NCBI RefSeq assembly: GCF_014873875.1
Contig: NZ_JADBEM010000001.1
Location: 10,222,717-10,286,716 of the forward strand
DNA length: 64,000 nt
Origin: Actinopolymorpha pittospori
GTDB taxonomy: Bacteria > Actinomycetota > Actinomycetes > Propionibacteriales > Actinopolymorphaceae
Direction: 5' to 3'
Shown: piece after piece, positions 34,670-42,740 of the stretch
How the letters are laid out: each line of letters starts with the position of its first letter
Position numbering within the stretch: the stretch's first letter is position 1
Position numbers and translations under genes: made by a program
Notes under the pieces: model-generated
What the model was told of the DNA's origin: nothing
Seen by the model: only the letters and a program-made list of their open reading frames with translations
Database searches by the model: none

Positions 34670-35620
34670 ATGAGGAAAACCGCTGTCCTGGGCCTGGCCA
34701 TCGCGGTCGCCGCCGTCGGTGTGCTCAGCGGATGCACCAGCATCAACACCCAGCCCGACGAAACCGGTCTCACCTACAACGCCGGCCCCATCTCCGACAC
34801 GAGGTTCGACGCCTGCGTCACCCCGAGCACCCGCACGTGGGACGGACCAGGCGACAAGCACTACACCTACCCGTTCGGACAGCGCACCTACGACTTCAGC
34901 GGGGGCGAGGGCACCGACGGCAACCCGATCAGCGTGGTCACCAGCGACAACGTGACGATGACCGTGACCGGTGTCGCGACGTTCTCCCTCAACACCGACT
35001 GCAAGACGCTGCGCCAGTTCCACGAACGGATCGGCATCAAGTTCCAGGCCTGGATGGTCGACGGCCGCACCACCGACGGCTGGCGCACCATGCTCAACGT
35101 CTATCTGAAGCAGCCGCTCGACAAGGCGATGGACGCCGTGTCGAAGAAGTACGGCTACAAGGACCTCTACTCCGACCCAGCCATCAAGGAGCGGTGGGAG
35201 GACGAGGTGGGCCGGCTGGCCTCGCAGTTCATCAAGGACCAGGCCGGCTCGGACTACTTCTGCCAGCCGTCCTACGCCGGTACCGGTCCGTGCGGCAACG
35301 CCGTCCTCACCCTGCAGGCGCCGGTGCCTCCGGAGAACATCCGGGCGGCCCTCACCGCCGAGCAGGAGGCGGTCGCCCAGAACAACGCGCAGAAGCAACG
35401 CAACGAGACCGTCCGCACCGAACTCGAGTCGATCCGGGAACTCGTGAAGGTCCTCGGACCCGACGCCTACGTGCTCTACAAGGCGGTCCAGGAAGGCAAG
35501 GTCAGCGTGCTGCCCGTCCCGGCCGGGAGCGGCATCGCCATCCCGCCGACCATAGCGGGCGGAGGCGCGCCGGTCGCGCCGGGCGGGGGCGCGGGCGCGC
35601 CGGTCGCACCGGCCAGGTAA
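34670..35620 (+). CDS. SPFH/Band-7-like lipoprotein
   Basis: The 316-residue protein has lipobox LSGC with the lipidated Cys at 22, so it is anchored outside the membrane. Residues of about 30-250 resemble an SPFH/prohibitin core (NVTMTVTGVATFSLNTDCKTL; LNVYLKQPLDKAMDAVSKKYGYKDLYSD). A helical stretch (ALTAEQEAVAQNNAQKQRNE) is typical of the stomatin/flotillin coiled coil. A Gly/Pro/Ala-rich tail follows. A GGAG site precedes the ATG. It is possibly a scaffold for membrane assemblies. Confidence 0.7.
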   Translation: MRKTAVLGLAIAVAAVGVLSGCTSINTQPDETGLTYNAGPISDTRFDACVTPSTRTWDGPGDKHYTYPFGQRTYDFSGGEGTDGNPISVVTSDNVTMTVTGVATFSLNTDCKTLRQFHERIGIKFQAWMVDGRTTDGWRTMLNVYLKQPLDKAMDAVSKKYGYKDLYSDPAIKERWEDEVGRLASQFIKDQAGSDYFCQPSYAGTGPCGNAVLTLQAPVPPENIRAALTAEQEAVAQNNAQKQRNETVRTELESIRELVKVLGPDAYVLYKAVQEGKVSVLPVPAGSGIAIPPTIAGGGAPVAPGGGAGAPVAPAR

Positions 35621-35691
35621 CGACCCAGGTCAGCGGCTCACGACACAGCACCACCCGCTCGGCCCGGCCCCTTCCCTCAGGCCGCAGTGGC

Positions 35692-37428
35692 TCAGCGCGG
35701 ACCGGTCTCCCGCAGCGACGCGGCCGGCTCGGGCCGGTGCACACCCTGCGGGTGGTAACCCAGCGCGCTGCTCTCGCCGAGGTAGTCGGCGAGCAGCCAG
35801 ATGATCGCCAGCCACATCTCGGTGCCCTGCAGGCCGGGCGTACGTTCCCGCTCGTTTCCGTGGCCCAGCGCGAAGGAGAAGCCCTCGCCGTCACGCCAGT
35901 GCGACAGGGCCCGCCCCAGCTGCCACCGGGCCCAGACCTCACCCTCGTTCCGGCGGGAGCGGGTCTGCTTGCCCGTGAGCCAGAGCGGGTGGATCACGTC
36001 CAGGACGTTGCAGGCGTTGCCCCGGTCGTCGGCGAAGTACGCCGGGTCCTTGCTGTGTGCGAGGACCGTGTCGAGGGCCTGCTCCGGATACGGCAGCGGC
36101 AGCCCGAACTGCGCGTAGGTGCCGCGAGTGAGCCGGTAGAAGCCGTTGACCGGCTGCAGCCAGCGCTGTACGGCGTCCGGCTGGCTCCACATGCCGTGGA
36201 ACCCGTCGGCGTTGGCGAGCAGCCAACCGAACAGCGGCTCAGACGGGCTCCGGACGCCGAAGTCGAGGAGGTTGCGGTAGATCGCGGTGCCGAACGCGTC
36301 GACCCAGGCGCCCGAACTCCAGCCCCGGGTGTTCCACGCGAGCCCCTGCAGCCGGGCGATGAGTTCGGCTGGCTCCATCTCCGAGACGGCCCGAATCGGA
36401 TGCTCGAACGACGTTCCCAGCAGCTGCAACGCGTAACCCACACAGAGAATGTGGTAGCTCGCCCCGGCGTCAAGCGAAGGTTGCCCGGTCTCGGCGTAGT
36501 CGGGCAGCAGCCCGCTGTCGGCGTCCTGGCGTGAACGCAGGTGCGCGGCGATCTCCGCACCGGACGCCTGCGGCGGTGCCGTACCCAACAGCAGGTCGGC
36601 GATCTCCACCGCGTCGCACCAGGCGCGGACGGTCGGGGCCGCGCCGGGCCGGTCGAGGAAGCGACCGCCGGCGAGGATCCCGGAGGCGAACGGGTCATCG
36701 GTGCCGCGCGCGTCCGCAGCCTCGGGCTCAGGCTTCCAGTAGCGGGCCAGCACGTCCTCGGCCTGCGCGCGGGCCTTGTCGCCGAACGCCGCCAGCCGGG
36801 ACGTGAGGTCACCGGCCGAGCCGGCCGAGCCGCCGGAGGTGCGGCGGACGTCTCGGCGGTCGCGGATCAGGCGGGCCGGGTTGCCACCGACCACCGCCCA
36901 CGCGGGCACGTCCTTCGTCACCACGGCACCGGCGCCGACGACGGCGTGGTCACCGATGGTCACCCCGTCGACCACGACCACGTGCGAACCGATCCAGACG
37001 TCGTCGCCGATCGTGATGCCCTTGGTGGTCACCGGCTGCTTGCACACCGGCCGGTCCGGCGCCATGGAGTGGTTGAAGCCGAGGAGGGAGGTGTGCGCAC
37101 CGACACGCACCTGGTCACCCATCCGGACCGTACCCCGGACCACGCTGTAGGGGTTGAGGGTGCTCTCCGACCCCATCTCCAAGTCGTCGACCAGCACGTA
37201 GGCGTTGGCGGCGATGTAGGAGTTCACCCCGACGTGCAACCGCTTGGGGAAGATGTGGGCCAGGGAGGAGACGAAGGCGCCCTCGGCGAGGACGACATCT
37301 CCTCGGCCGAGGAGTTCGGTCTGCCACTCCAGCTGGGCCTTGCGTTCCTGCTCGGTCCCGTCGCGGCGGAATCCCCAAGGCGCGTAGTCGTGGTAGGTGT
37401 CGGGTTTCGCCGTGCTGCCGTCGTTCAT
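35692..37428 (-). CDS. Two-domain protein: left-handed beta-helix acyltransferase plus alpha-helical toroid
   Basis: The protein has 578 residues. The N-terminal part (about 45-190) is a hexapeptide-repeat acyltransferase of the maltose/galactoside acetyltransferase type, with LGFNHSMAPDR, TIGDDVWIGSHVVVVDGVTIGDHAVVGAGAVVTKDVPAWAVVGGNPARLI and a candidate catalytic His in the loop. After a Gly/Ser linker comes about 370 residues of helical repeats with conserved Trp/Tyr (WNTRGWSSGAWVDAFGTAIYRNLLDFG; WSQPDAVQRWLQPVNGFYRL), suggesting an alpha/alpha barrel. It could modify and process a carbohydrate; the function is unknown. Confidence 0.7.
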   Translation of the reverse strand: MNDGSTAKPDTYHDYAPWGFRRDGTEQERKAQLEWQTELLGRGDVVLAEGAFVSSLAHIFPKRLHVGVNSYIAANAYVLVDDLEMGSESTLNPYSVVRGTVRMGDQVRVGAHTSLLGFNHSMAPDRPVCKQPVTTKGITIGDDVWIGSHVVVVDGVTIGDHAVVGAGAVVTKDVPAWAVVGGNPARLIRDRRDVRRTSGGSAGSAGDLTSRLAAFGDKARAQAEDVLARYWKPEPEAADARGTDDPFASGILAGGRFLDRPGAAPTVRAWCDAVEIADLLLGTAPPQASGAEIAAHLRSRQDADSGLLPDYAETGQPSLDAGASYHILCVGYALQLLGTSFEHPIRAVSEMEPAELIARLQGLAWNTRGWSSGAWVDAFGTAIYRNLLDFGVRSPSEPLFGWLLANADGFHGMWSQPDAVQRWLQPVNGFYRLTRGTYAQFGLPLPYPEQALDTVLAHSKDPAYFADDRGNACNVLDVIHPLWLTGKQTRSRRNEGEVWARWQLGRALSHWRDGEGFSFALGHGNERERTPGLQGTEMWLAIIWLLADYLGESSALGYHPQGVHRPEPAASLRETGPR

Positions 37429-37542
37429 GGAATCCCTCCGGGAAAACGCTATCCCGTCCAGTTTGGGCCACCGGCATGGTGACCGACAACGCGTGCTTCA
37501 GGAACTGGACGGAGAAGGTTCCGCCTGAGGGCCGGTGCCCGG

Positions 37543-39006
37543 TCAGCTGTGGACGCGTTCCTGATCAGCTACCCTCCCCCGACCGAAGGCCCAGTGACCG
37601 ACGAACCCGATCACGAGCGCCGCGAGGACGCCGAGGTTCGCGTAGGTCCACGGTCCCTCGAGTTTGGGTCCGAGCCCGAGCGGGTCGAGCAGGAAGCCCT
37701 GCCAGGCGAGCGCGGAGGAGTTGGTGTTGACGACCAGTCCCCACCCGACAACGGTCGCCGCCACCATGGACGCGAGCGCGGACGGGCCGAAGGCGCCGTA
37801 GCGTCCAGCGCTGTCGTACAGGTCCGCCTGTGCGTAGGGCCGGCGGCGCAGCGCCAGGTCGGCGACGAAGACACCGCACCACGCGGTGATCGGTACGCCG
37901 AGCGTGATCAAGAAGCCCTGGAACGGCCCGATCACGTCGGTGGCGAAGAAGACGATCCAGACCGTGCCCGCCACCATCAAGAGGCCGTCGACCAGGGCGG
38001 CCTTCCACCTGGCGACCCGAAGTCCGAGGGTCAACAGGGTGAGTCCGGAGGAGTAGATGTCCAGGACGGCGCCCGCGACCAGGCCGAAGACCGCGACGAA
38101 CGCGAACGGCACGAGGTACCACGTGGGCAGGACCGAGGTCAGCGCCCCGATGGGGTCGGCACCGACAGCCGCGGCGAGCTTCTCGTCGCTGCCGGCCAGC
38201 AGGAGGCCGTCGACGACGAGGACGACGGGAGCCAGGCTCGCACCCAGCGTCGTCCAGCCCACGACCGCCCGCGAGGACACCGATCGCGGCAGGTAGCGGG
38301 AGTAGTCGGCGCCCGCGTTGACCCAGCCCAGTCCCAGGGCGGTGGCGGCGAGGACGAGCGCGCCGAGCAGCGCGGTGGTCGACCCGCTCGGCAGGCTGCC
38401 CACGCTGGACCAGTCGATGTGGGAGGCCGACAGCGCGACGTAGCCGACGGTCAGCACCGCGAGCGCGACCGTCAGCCACGACTGCAGCCGCATGATGGCG
38501 TCGAAGCCCAGGCAGCCCGCGACGATGATCACGGCGGCCACGACGACGAACGCCACGACCTTCGTCGCCGTACCGTCGGACCAGCCGAGCCGGCCGAACA
38601 CCGTCGCCGTCGCGAGGGTCGCCAACGCGACCAGCACGGTCTCCCAGCCGACCAGCAGCAGGTAGGAGACCGCCGAGGGGAGGGCGTTGCCGCGGACGCC
38701 GAACGCCGCGCGGGACAGCACCATCGTCGGGGCGGAACCGCGCTTGCCGGCCAGCGAGACGAGGCCGACCAGCAGGAACGACAGGACGGTGCCGACCACG
38801 CCTGCCACGAGGGCCTGCCAGAAGCTGATCCCGAACCCGAGCAGGAAGCTGCCGTAGCTGATCGCGAGGACCGAGATGTTGGCCGCGCACCAGGGCCACC
38901 ACAGATCGCGCGGGCGACCTCGGCGTTCGTCCTCGGCGATGACGTTGATGCCGTTGTGCTCCACCCGAGATCGCGAGGTGGGAGAACTCCGCTCCGTCGT
39001 GGCCAT
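37543..39006 (-). CDS. NCS1-family (cytosine/purine) permease
   Basis: The 487-residue protein has 12 predicted helices. The N-terminal block RVEHNGINVIAEDERRGRPRDLWWPWCAANISVLAISYG and the later PTMVLSRAAFGVRGNALPSAVSYLLLVGWE are hallmarks of the CodB-like NCS1 branch. The motif GWVNAGADYSRYLP lies in helix 6. It is a proton- or sodium-coupled importer of a nucleobase or related compound. It lies upstream of the acyltransferase gene on the same strand with a 114-bp gap. Confidence 0.9.
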   Translation of the reverse strand: MATTERSSPTSRSRVEHNGINVIAEDERRGRPRDLWWPWCAANISVLAISYGSFLLGFGISFWQALVAGVVGTVLSFLLVGLVSLAGKRGSAPTMVLSRAAFGVRGNALPSAVSYLLLVGWETVLVALATLATATVFGRLGWSDGTATKVVAFVVVAAVIIVAGCLGFDAIMRLQSWLTVALAVLTVGYVALSASHIDWSSVGSLPSGSTTALLGALVLAATALGLGWVNAGADYSRYLPRSVSSRAVVGWTTLGASLAPVVLVVDGLLLAGSDEKLAAAVGADPIGALTSVLPTWYLVPFAFVAVFGLVAGAVLDIYSSGLTLLTLGLRVARWKAALVDGLLMVAGTVWIVFFATDVIGPFQGFLITLGVPITAWCGVFVADLALRRRPYAQADLYDSAGRYGAFGPSALASMVAATVVGWGLVVNTNSSALAWQGFLLDPLGLGPKLEGPWTYANLGVLAALVIGFVGHWAFGRGRVADQERVHS

Positions 39007-39207
39007 GCCCCTCCCGGTGTTCGGGTGCGACTACGAGAGTCGGACGTAGGCGCCGTCAGGTCGGCCACCGCCGCGTGCGGTTCCCCACCAGTGCAGAAAC
39101 AGCTCGCGCAGATCGGCTCCGGTGGCTACGGTCGCCCACCATGATCGAGTTTCACCCATCGCATCGGACCCTAGAGCACATGCGACGCTCTTGAGGAGAC
39201 CAACGTT

Positions 39208-40269
39208 GTGACCGACAGCGCTCCTGCTGAGTCAGCTGACCCGCTCGAGGCACTTGCACGAACGGTGCTGGCCGCCTACGACCTGCCTCCGATCAAGGGG
39301 CTACGGGCGCTGCGGCTCGAGAACAACGCCACCTTCGAGGTCCTCACCGATGGCCCATCCGCCGGCCGGTTCGTTCTTCGGATCCATCGACCTGGCTACC
39401 GAACAGTCGCGCACACCCGCTCTGAACTGCGGTTTCTCCAGACGGTCCATGAGTACCTGGCTGGCAGCGACGTAGAGGTTCCCCAGCCGGTACCTGCCCG
39501 TGACGGACGTCTGGTCGTGGAATCGAAGCTGCCCGCAAGCGAGGCCTCGCCCGGTGGGCTGCGTCACTGCGATCTGCTGACGTGGGTGGCAGGCGATGCC
39601 CTCGTGCCTGGGAACGGACTCGGTCCGAACGCCGTCCACAGCCTTGGACGAGCCCTGGCGCTCCTCCACAACGCCGCCGAACAGTTCGAGCCACCGGCCG
39701 ATTTCGAGCTGCCGCGCTGGGATGCCGATGCCATGTTCACCACGCTGGCCTCCCCCTACCGTCCGATGCTCAGCCTCGACGAGCTCCTCTCGCCGACAGA
39801 TCGCGGTCTCTTCGACGAGATCGCCGACCGGACACGGGCCGCGTTCGCCGCGCTGGACGCTGAATCGGGCTCGTCCTTCGGCGTCATCCACTGCGACTAC
39901 ATCCTGGGCAACTGCCACCTCCGCAACTCCGGCGGAGCGTGGAGGGTCGGAGTGATCGACTTCGACGACTGCGGCTGGAGCTACTTCCCCTACGACCTCT
40001 GCCCGCTGCTGGGGAACCTCGCCGGATACCCGGGCGCCATCGCCGACAATCCCGCCTACCCCGCCCTACGGTCCGCGTATCTGGACGGCTATCGAACTGC
40101 CCGTCCACTGCCGGCCGCCTGGGAAACCCACCTCCCGGTCCTCATGGCGGCGCGCAACGCCAATCACTGTCTATTGACCGCCCGCCTCGACCTGTCGCCA
40201 ACGCCGAGAGAGGACGCCGCGTGGCGGATGGACCTCGCCCGGCGCTGCCTTGAACTGCCCTCCGCCTAG
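39208..40269 (+). CDS. APH-family phosphotransferase
   Basis: The 353-residue protein starts at GTG. The kinase fold begins with a beta-rich ATP domain (LRLENNATFEVLTDG...RFVLRIHRPGYRT), then the catalytic loop H-C-D-Y-I-L-G-N and the metal site VIDFDDCGW. The H-x-D-x4-N and DFD spacing is that of aminoglycoside/choline/homoserine kinase-like enzymes. It may phosphorylate a small hydroxylated molecule; resistance cannot be inferred. It is the last host gene before the integrated element. Confidence 0.85.
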   Translation: MTDSAPAESADPLEALARTVLAAYDLPPIKGLRALRLENNATFEVLTDGPSAGRFVLRIHRPGYRTVAHTRSELRFLQTVHEYLAGSDVEVPQPVPARDGRLVVESKLPASEASPGGLRHCDLLTWVAGDALVPGNGLGPNAVHSLGRALALLHNAAEQFEPPADFELPRWDADAMFTTLASPYRPMLSLDELLSPTDRGLFDEIADRTRAAFAALDAESGSSFGVIHCDYILGNCHLRNSGGAWRVGVIDFDDCGWSYFPYDLCPLLGNLAGYPGAIADNPAYPALRSAYLDGYRTARPLPAAWETHLPVLMAARNANHCLLTARLDLSPTPREDAAWRMDLARRCLELPSA

Positions 40270-40358
40270 GGACTCGCTCCCGGCGACGACTCTTCCGGTG
40301 GTCGTACTGCGGGGTCGGGCGAACGGACACACATGAGACGGGCCCTGAAACGGACGAC

Positions 40359-40480
40359 GCCGGGCCGACCCCGTGTGAGGAGTTCGGCCCGGCGGAGACC
40401 TGCGTGTCTGCGCAGGTCAGGGCGGAGGCGGCGGGATTTGAACCCGCGAGAGGGTTTGAGCCCTCAACCCGCTTAGCAGG
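40359..40480. repeat. attL: left copy of the 122-bp direct repeat
   Basis: Identical base for base to 52829-52950. It contains the terminator hairpin of tRNA-Ser (40359-40393) and the 58-nt 3' part of tRNA-Ser (40423-40480, minus sense). After 40480 the sequence diverges (TGTGCCGA instead of the tRNA 5' part). Confidence 0.95.
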
Positions 40481-40681
40481 TGTGCCGAATGGGGTTCACC
40501 AATGATCATCCAGGCCCCCGCACGCGTGAGCCGCGTGCACCAGGTCCTGCCCGGACGGCCGCGAACAGAGATGAATGAGACGAGAACTGAGACTGAGGCT
40601 TCCCTCATCGAACCGCCAGCGGTGCCGATTCAGGAACAGTGCGGCCTCCGGCGGAGGCTCCAGCGCAATAGGCTCACGCGC

Positions 40682-41062
40682 ATGAGCGATGTCTATCCAT
40701 TCTTAGCCGTCCGGGACGTCGACGCCGCGGTCGCGTTCTACACGCAGGCGTTTGGCGCCATCGAGGAAGGCGAACGAGTGCGCGCCTCTGACGGGCCGCA
40801 AGTGGCAGTGCTCTCGATCGCAGGTCATCGTCTCGGCGTGGCGACCGAGGCGCCGGACCTCGGCACGCCGAGCCCGGAAACGCTCGGCGCGACGACGGTC
40901 CGGATCTCGCTCGACGTCGATGATCCCGACGCGCTCGCGGCACAGGCAGTCACCGCTGGCGCACGCGAGATGTTCGCCGTCGCCGACCAGCCCTACGGGA
41001 TGCGCCAAGGCCGCGTGGTAGACCCGTTCGGCCACCACTGGCTGATCGGCCGCCCGCTCTAG
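40682..41062 (+). CDS. VOC (glyoxalase/bleomycin-resistance fold) protein
   Basis: From ATG 40682 the protein has 126 residues. It begins YPFLAVRDVDAAVAFYTQAFGA and ends REMFAVADQPYGMRQGRVVDPFGHHWLIG, the start and end of a single VOC unit with the metal-site Gly-x-x-DPFGH region. Such proteins bind or modify small molecules. It lies inside the integrated element and may be cargo. Confidence 0.85.
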   Translation: MSDVYPFLAVRDVDAAVAFYTQAFGAIEEGERVRASDGPQVAVLSIAGHRLGVATEAPDLGTPSPETLGATTVRISLDVDDPDALAAQAVTAGAREMFAVADQPYGMRQGRVVDPFGHHWLIGRPL

Positions 41063-41087
41063 AGAGCCAGCGTCAGGATGGGTCAGA

Positions 41088-41132
41088 CTGAAAAGCGGAA
41101 GGTCGGCGGTTCGACCCCGCCCCTGCCCACCA
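41088..41132 (+). pseudogene. 3' fragment of a tRNA-Phe(GAA)-like gene
   Basis: From the anticodon loop onward (CTGAAAAGCGGAAGG, T arm GGCGG-TTCGACC-CCGCC, acceptor CCTGCCC, ACCA) the sequence reads as the 3' part of tRNA-Phe. The 5' half is absent: no GGGCAGG acceptor strand, no D arm, and the anticodon stem does not pair. A 10-bp inverted repeat GTCAGGATGG / CCATCCTGAC (41072-41081, 41130-41139) flanks it. A tRNA 3' fragment starting at the anticodon loop is the usual form of an att core, so this may be a second, older integration scar. Confidence 0.65.
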
Positions 41133-41194
41133 TCCTGACCAGGCAATATGGCGGAGCGTGACTGACCGCCAATGCCCGTTGATCATCCTCTTTG

Positions 41195-41237
41195 ACCGCC
41201 CGCTGTTGCACGTGGATTGCACGGGACAGCGGGCGGT
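41195..41237. terminator. Hairpin ACCGCCCGCTGT / ACAGCGGGCGGT
   Basis: Perfect 12-bp arms around a 19-nt loop, followed by TCTG rather than a T run. It is placed after the tRNA-Phe fragment with no gene immediately upstream. Confidence 0.6.
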
Positions 41238-41518
41238 TCTGCGTCCGGCCTGACCTTGTTATCCGTAGGAACGGGCAGCCTGATCGCGAGCTGCTCGTCC
41301 GCGCTCGGGAGGTCGTCGGCCTGGTGCTCCTCGTCGCCCGGTGTTTCAGCTCGTTGGGGTCAGACTGGGGTCAGGTCGTCAGCCGCGAGTCAGCCTGGTG
41401 ATGTCGACCAGTGCCCGTACCGACAGCATCGCGCGTATGTACACACGCAGTGCGTGTTGCCGAGGAGTCAGGTCTCCTGGCATGCTCGCGGCCGGAATCG
41501 TCGAGGATGGGAGCAGCG

Positions 41519-42109
41519 ATGGGGATCGTGAGGTGCGACGTCACCGTGTCCCTTGACGGGTGCATGGCGGCTCCGGGGCAGAGCCTGGAGAATCCGATGG
41601 GTGAGGGCGGGATGCGGACGATGGCGTGGGCGGGCTCCGCACCGGACGCATCTCCCTTCACCGGCACCCCGAACCTGACGGGAGCGTTCGTGATGGGGCG
41701 GAACATGTTCGGCCCGGGCGGGGGTGAGTGGGACCTGTCCTGGCGCGGGTGGTGGGGTGAGGAGCCGCCGTATCACGCCCCGGTGTACGTGCTCAGTCAC
41801 TACGCGCGCGAGCCATTGCCGATGAAGGGCGGCACGACGTTTCACTTCGTCACTGACGGCATTGAGGCCGCACTGGAACAGGCGCGCAAGGCGGCCGATG
41901 CGGGCGACGTGCAGATCGCCGGTGGCGCTAGCACGGTGCGGCAATATCTCAGGGCCGGGCTGCTGGAGGAGCTGGTGCTGCACGTCGCGCCGGTAACGGT
42001 GGGCGGCGGCGAACGGCCGCTGGACGATGTTGGCGCCCTGGACTTCGATCTCGTCGACGTGGCCTCAGGTCCGGCAGTGACGCACCTGAAGTACCGGCCC
42101 ACGCGATAG
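41519..42109 (+). CDS. Dihydrofolate-reductase-fold protein (RibD C-terminal-like)
   Basis: From ATG 41519 the protein has 196 residues. It begins VRCDVTVSLDGCMAAPGQSLENP and carries FVMGRNMFG, PVYVLSHY.REP and IAGGASTVRQYLRAGLLEELVLHVAPVTVGGG, the pattern of YwjB/RibD_C-type reductases found across actinobacteria. The NADPH-binding Gly-rich block is intact. Substrate unknown. It is a cargo gene in the element. Confidence 0.85.
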   Translation: MGIVRCDVTVSLDGCMAAPGQSLENPMGEGGMRTMAWAGSAPDASPFTGTPNLTGAFVMGRNMFGPGGGEWDLSWRGWWGEEPPYHAPVYVLSHYAREPLPMKGGTTFHFVTDGIEAALEQARKAADAGDVQIAGGASTVRQYLRAGLLEELVLHVAPVTVGGGERPLDDVGALDFDLVDVASGPAVTHLKYRPTR

Positions 42110-42199
42110 ACAGCACGTGGCTCTGGTTGCAGGTGCACGAGCCTGCACTTGGAGGGCTCCTCTTCCGTCGGTCGGACAGCTTGTCCACACCCGGGTTCT

Positions 42200-42257
42200 G
42201 GACAGGGGCGCAAGGCTCGACGCGTCGACCGTCAGGCTTGGCCTTGCGCCCCTGTCC
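42200..42257. other. Long stem-loop with 17-bp perfect arms and an inner palindrome
   Basis: Arms GGACAGGGGCGCAAGGC (42200-42216) and GCCTTGCGCCCCTGTCC (42241-42257) flank a 24-nt loop that itself holds TCGACGCGTCGA. The surrounding interval 42110-42480 has no credible gene. In an element of plasmid ancestry such a structure could be a nick site or single-strand origin; a terminator is the simpler reading. Confidence 0.5.
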
Positions 42258-42479
42258 GGGTTCCGGGTATGCCGCGTGCGGTGGCCGGCCGATGGGAGAG
42301 GAGCCCAGCGGCTCCCTTCCGGAGAGAGGACTGGGGTTCGGGGCGAAGCCCTGAGGTCTTCGATGAGTGCTGTGCCCCCCACCGGCGTCGGCCGTCCGAG
42401 GACGGCCCCCCCAGGGCCGCCCGCAAGGGCGGCACGGCGAGCGCCGCGCCAGCGGCGCCTTGACTTCTAAGAGGTCAAC

Positions 42480-42685
42480 ACAGCAACGCAGAGGTCAGGC
42501 CGCTTGTCCTGTGCCACCTGCTGCTTGACACTCGTGTGCCACCACATGCTTGACACTGACTGGTTCGGCCATTCTGGGCGCTGGCGTCTCCGCGGGGCGT
42601 CGGTGACTCGGGGAGGCTGGGATTGGCACTGGTTGTGTTGTCGGTTGTCGAGCAGCTGAGAATGACAAGCCCATCTGGCCCCGTT
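42480..42685 (-). mobile_element. Right-end remnant of an IS481-like element (inverted)
   Basis: On the minus strand this carries two tandem end units, GTGTCAAGCATGTGGTGGCAC (from 42556) and GTGTCAAGCAGCAGGTGGCAC (from 42531), then a GGACAAG...GACCTC tail. The same arrangement occurs at 47849-47902. Upstream coding matches a decayed transposase C-terminus. IS30 interrupts it at 42686. Confidence 0.55.
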
Positions 42686-42740
42686 GTGCTGTGGCGGATT
42701 CCAGTCAACGTCGCAACATCCAGGGCTTTTGGAGGTTGCG

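Noticed and set aside
37549..39144. 531-codon frame antisense to the NCS1 permease
   Set aside because: Asp/Arg/Gly-rich low-complexity shadow of a membrane protein gene; no start context.
41072..41139. Functional tRNA-Phe
   Set aside because: No D arm, no pairing 5' acceptor strand and a mismatched anticodon stem; only the 3' half is present.
42110..42480. Small ORFs between the reductase gene and the IS remnant
   Set aside because: All frames are short, Arg/Gly/Pro-rich and without motifs; the stretch is dominated by the stem-loop at 42200-42257.
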